This document shows, in pieces, positions 7,233 to 9,656 of a stretch of DNA of 9,656 bases; the stretch's first letter is position 1, and the number at the start of each line of letters is the position of its first letter. The stretch is from Spirochaetae bacterium HGW-Spirochaetae-9 (GTDB lineage: Bacteria; Spirochaetota; Spirochaetia; Treponematales; Rectinemataceae). Location of the stretch: assembly GCA_002839205.1 (NCBI GenBank), contig PGXP01000042.1, positions 1 through 9,656 of the forward strand, read 5' to 3'. The notes below the pieces were generated by a model that made no database searches, was not told where the DNA came from, and saw only the letters and a list, made by a program, of their open reading frames with translations. The position numbers and the translations under genes were made by a program.

Positions 7233-9656
7233 AGTATGTCTCCAGACTCATCCCCATCCTCGGCCAGATCGCCCAGGGCGATGGCTGATTCGGCCATATA
7301 GGCAATTTCAAGCTCGGACAGACCCGCTGACAAACTTCCGCTGCCTGTCAGCTTCACCTCGATGCGTGATTCGGTCGCACAATGTCCGATTTTTCGGCAG
7401 GGCAAGCCTGCCATGAAGGCTTCAAATTTTTCGGCTTTTCCGGGCGCTACTTCCACGAGAAGGCAGCCGTTCGTCTCTCCGAAGAGGATAAGGACATCCA
7501 AGCCTTGGCCGTACTGCTGCCGTGGCAGAATTTCTCCATTCGCCGCAAGCGGATACAATGCCTGTTCCAGACACCGCAGGTCGATGTCGGCACCTAAACC
7601 GCCTCCCAGACACATCTCGGCGAGAGCAGTGCCCAGGCCTCCGTCGGAAAGATCGTGGCAGGAAAGCACGAGGGAATCGCGCATCGAAGCATGCAAGCCC
7701 CGGTAGACTGCAGGCGCCGAATGCGAAAATGCCGGACCGCTGCCGTTATAGGTTCCCGAGTTCGCCGGTCCTGAAAGGATATCCTGAGCAATGGAGGCTG
7801 AGAATACGGGGGAGAATTCACCTACTAGGTAGAGTATTCCGGTGGATGACTTGAGATCGGTGGTTGGCGCGCAGGCGATGTCGGGCACGATGCCCATGGC
7901 CGAGATGAGGAGAGAGGGAGGGATGGCGATTCTTTCTCCGTCGACCCCTTCGAATTCGTTGTTGAAAGAGTCCTTGCCGCAGAAAAAGGGCGCCCTGTGA
8001 GCCAGGGAAGCATCCTTGCAGGCTTGAGCCGCGCGAAGGAGGGTCCAGAGGTTTTCCGGTTTCTGGGGGTCGCCCCAGCAGAAATTGTCCACTATGGCGA
8101 TACGGTCGGGATCTGCGCCCGAGGCTACGGCATTCCGCACGGCCTCGTCGATCGCCGAGGCTGCCGCGTTGTAGGAATCGGCCTCGCCATAGCGTGGGTT
8201 GAATCCGTTCGAAATCGCGATGCCCCTTCGGCCTTTGGTCTCCAGCGGCTTGATGACGGCCGCGTCCGAAGGTCCCGACTGCAGGCTGCCGGCAAAGGGG
8301 CCGATTTTCGTGGCGCCCTGGACCTCGTGGTCGTAACGCCGTATCGCCCATTCCTTCGACGCGATGGCGTGATGCGACATCACCGCGCAATACAGTTTTT
8401 CGAGGGGAGGGATGGACGTGGGGAGAGCGGCATGCCCGCTCGCCACGAACTTTCCATCGAAGGCGACGTGAGGCGCAGCAGCCCTCAGCAGCCTTTGCGG
8501 CATGCCGTGATGGAGAAAATCGCAGGAGAGATCGAGAATCTTCTCGTCCCTGTAGCGCACAACGAGGCGTCCATCGCCCGTAAAAAAACCCAGATCGCAG
8601 AACTCGACATCGTTGCCGTCGCAGATAGCCGCGAGAGCCGACATATTCTTGGGAGGAACCGCGATAACCATCCTCTCCTGGGCTTCGGAGAGCCATATCT
8701 CCCAAGGCGCGAGGCCCGAATACTTGAGCCGCACTTCGGAAAGATCCACGCTGCCGCCGAGGTCGGAGGCCATTTCGCCCACGGCCGAGGAAAGCCCGCC
8801 GGCTCCGCAGTCCGTGATGCCCGAATAGATTCCGGCGTCGCGTGCGGCCAGGATCGCTTCCGTCACCTTTTTCTCCACGATGGGAGCCCCGATCTGCACG
8901 GAAGAGCCGGCGGTATCAAAGGTGGCGCCGTCCATCGTCATCGATGAGAAGGTGGCGCCGCGTATGCCGTCCCGTCCCGTCCGGCCGCCCAGGACGACGA
9001 TCCTGTCGCCTATGCAGGGCCTGGAAAAGAAGGCGCCCTTAGGGGCTATGCCTGCGCATCCGCAGTAGACAAGGGGGTTGGCAGCGTACTTGGCGTGATA
9101 GTGGATGCCGCCGTTCACCGTTGGAATACCCATCTTGTTGCCATAATCCTGGACTCCGGCGACGACGCCCGAGCGGATATGTTCGACTGAGAGCCCTGCG
9201 CCTGGCGCATCGGCTCCGCCTTCGCCGATCAGGCCGAAGCAGAGAACATCGGTGACGGCGATAGGACGGGCCGAGACGGCCACGACGTCGCGGATGACTC
9301 CACCCACCCCCGTGTTCGCCCCGCCGAAAGGTTCTATAGCCGAAGGGTGGTTGTGCGTTTCCACCTTCATCAGGACGTGGTTGGTCGCGGCCCGGCTGGC
9401 GTAGGCCGGCGAGGGGCCAATGCCGGCGCGGGCCACGAAACGCTCGACGGCGCTGCCTTCCATGATGGAGGCGTTGTCGGAGTACGCGACGATGGTGTGC
9501 TGCGGCGCCGTCTGATGCGTGTGGCGGATCATGCCGAACAGGCTCTTGTCCTGCGCCACGCCGTCGATGGTGAACTGCGCGTTGAAGATCTTGTGGCGGC
9601 AGTGCTCGCTGTTGGCCTGCGCGAACATCATCAGTTCGACGTCGGTCGGGTTGCGT
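7229..9656 (-). CDS. purL: PurL, FGAM synthase synthetase subunit (5' end outside window; N-terminal part looks chimeric)
   Basis: Makes FGAM from FGAR, ATP and ammonia from PurQ. The frame is open to the window edge: eight residues (RNPTDVEL) precede the first Met at 9631, so the true start is outside. Counting from that Met, motifs are SEHCRH (8-13), ETHNHPSAIEPFGG (91-104), DYGNKMGIPTVNG (162-174), GGRTGRDGIRGATFSS (215-230), ITDCGAGGLSSAVGEM (272-287), SEAQERM (315-321), ISNGFNPRYG (473-482), CGKDSFNNEF (551-560) and CHDLSDGGLG (658-667). From ETHNHP onward it is the PurS/PurL/PurQ-type protein (FGGANTGVGGVIRD, ARPIAVTDVLCFG). The first 95 or so residues instead match large single-chain proteobacterial PurL (MMFAQANSEHCRHKIFNA, SLFGMIRHT, DNASIMEGS) and differ in codon use. 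No glutaminase domain is present, in keeping with a separate purQ. Whether the native protein carries a fused PurS cannot be seen. Confidence 0.93.
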   Translation of the reverse strand, partial: RNPTDVELMMFAQANSEHCRHKIFNAQFTIDGVAQDKSLFGMIRHTHQTAPQHTIVAYSDNASIMEGSAVERFVARAGIGPSPAYASRAATNHVLMKVETHNHPSAIEPFGGANTGVGGVIRDVVAVSARPIAVTDVLCFGLIGEGGADAPGAGLSVEHIRSGVVAGVQDYGNKMGIPTVNGGIHYHAKYAANPLVYCGCAGIAPKGAFFSRPCIGDRIVVLGGRTGRDGIRGATFSSMTMDGATFDTAGSSVQIGAPIVEKKVTEAILAARDAGIYSGITDCGAGGLSSAVGEMASDLGGSVDLSEVRLKYSGLAPWEIWLSEAQERMVIAVPPKNMSALAAICDGNDVEFCDLGFFTGDGRLVVRYRDEKILDLSCDFLHHGMPQRLLRAAAPHVAFDGKFVASGHAALPTSIPPLEKLYCAVMSHHAIASKEWAIRRYDHEVQGATKIGPFAGSLQSGPSDAAVIKPLETKGRRGIAISNGFNPRYGEADSYNAAASAIDEAVRNAVASGADPDRIAIVDNFCWGDPQKPENLWTLLRAAQACKDASLAHRAPFFCGKDSFNNEFEGVDGERIAIPPSLLISAMGIVPDIACAPTTDLKSSTGILYLVGEFSPVFSASIAQDILSGPANSGTYNGSGPAFSHSAPAVYRGLHASMRDSLVLSCHDLSDGGLGTALAEMCLGGGLGADIDLRCLEQALYPLAANGEILPRQQYGQGLDVLILFGETNGCLLVEVAPGKAEKFEAFMAGLPCRKIGHCATESRIEVKLTGSGSLSAGLSELEIAYMAESAIALGDLAEDGDESGDIL
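7240..7243 (-). promoter_or_regulatory. Shine-Dalgarno of purQ
   Basis: GGAG, 7 bases before the purQ ATG, located inside the end of purL. It fits coupled synthesis of the PurL and PurQ subunits. Confidence 0.7.
9345..9656 (-). other. Foreign-looking 5' segment of purL (probable misjoin or recombination tract)
   Basis: By hand count, about 7 of 104 codons between the window edge and the ETHNHP motif end in A or T. In the next 100 codons of the same frame about 31 do. Base composition also rises to roughly 65-72% GC here, against 55-60% elsewhere. The encoded protein reads like betaproteobacterial large PurL, while the downstream part belongs to a different PurL clade. The change falls at or next to a stretch (about 9345-9367) encoding KVETHNHP, a motif shared by both PurL clades, which is where a k-mer based assembly or homologous recombination would most easily join them. 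The frame is kept across the join. Confidence 0.75.

Noticed and set aside
7818..8705. 295-residue minus-strand frame overlapping purL in another frame
   Set aside because: Arg/Gly/Ser-rich product typical of an out-of-frame reading of a GC-rich gene; purL is continuous in its own frame across the region.
7997..8947. 316-residue plus-strand open frame antisense to purL
   Set aside because: Lies wholly inside purL, whose motifs run through the same bases. The translated product has no recognisable domain, and such frames are common opposite GC-rich genes.
1..9656. CRISPR array, tRNA/rRNA, insertion sequence or toxin-antitoxin genes
   Set aside because: No direct-repeat arrays, terminal inverted repeats or transposase-like frames were seen; essentially every base is accounted for by purine genes.

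Overview
The window is one densely packed de novo purine (IMP) biosynthesis operon, all on the minus strand. In the direction of transcription (high to low coordinates) the order is purL (5' end cut off), purQ, purC, purE, purF, a purD-purM fusion, purN, purH (3' end cut off). Together the genes cover every step from PRPP to IMP except adenylosuccinate lyase (purB). No separate purS or purK is present. No convincing plus-strand gene, RNA gene, mobile element, repeat array, terminator or promoter was seen. The longest non-coding gap is about 19 bases, so the operon promoter must lie upstream of purL, outside the window.

Layout: purH 1-520 (partial), purN 520-1149, purD-purM 1146-3500, purF 3520-4947, purE 4944-5453, purC 5450-6424, purQ 6441-7232, purL 7229-9656 (partial). 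Four junctions are 4-base ATGA overlaps (purL/purQ, purC/purE, purE/purF, purDM/purN) and one is a 1-base TGATG overlap (purN/purH). This implies a single transcript with translational coupling.

Organism: a bacterium with roughly 55-60% GC by spot counts. PurE is the class II, metazoan-like AIR carboxylase form known from the spirochaete Treponema denticola, and its motifs are very close to that protein as I recall it. A spirochaete or a relative is therefore my best guess, at modest confidence. Other eukaryote-like traits occur alongside: PurD and PurM are fused (as in yeast ADE5,7), PurN follows in the same order as in animal GART, and PurN has motifs like those of fungal Ade8.

The main anomaly is at the high-coordinate end. 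The last 300 or so bases (about 9345-9656) encode a segment of the large single-chain PurL typical of beta/gamma-proteobacteria, with almost every third codon position G or C. At the conserved ETHNHP motif the reading frame switches to a PurS/PurL/PurQ-type PurL with the codon use of the rest of the window. This looks like an assembly misjoin in a metagenomic contig, or less likely a true recombinant gene. No wholly new system was found; the noteworthy points are the fusion, the PurK-independent PurE and the chimeric purL.
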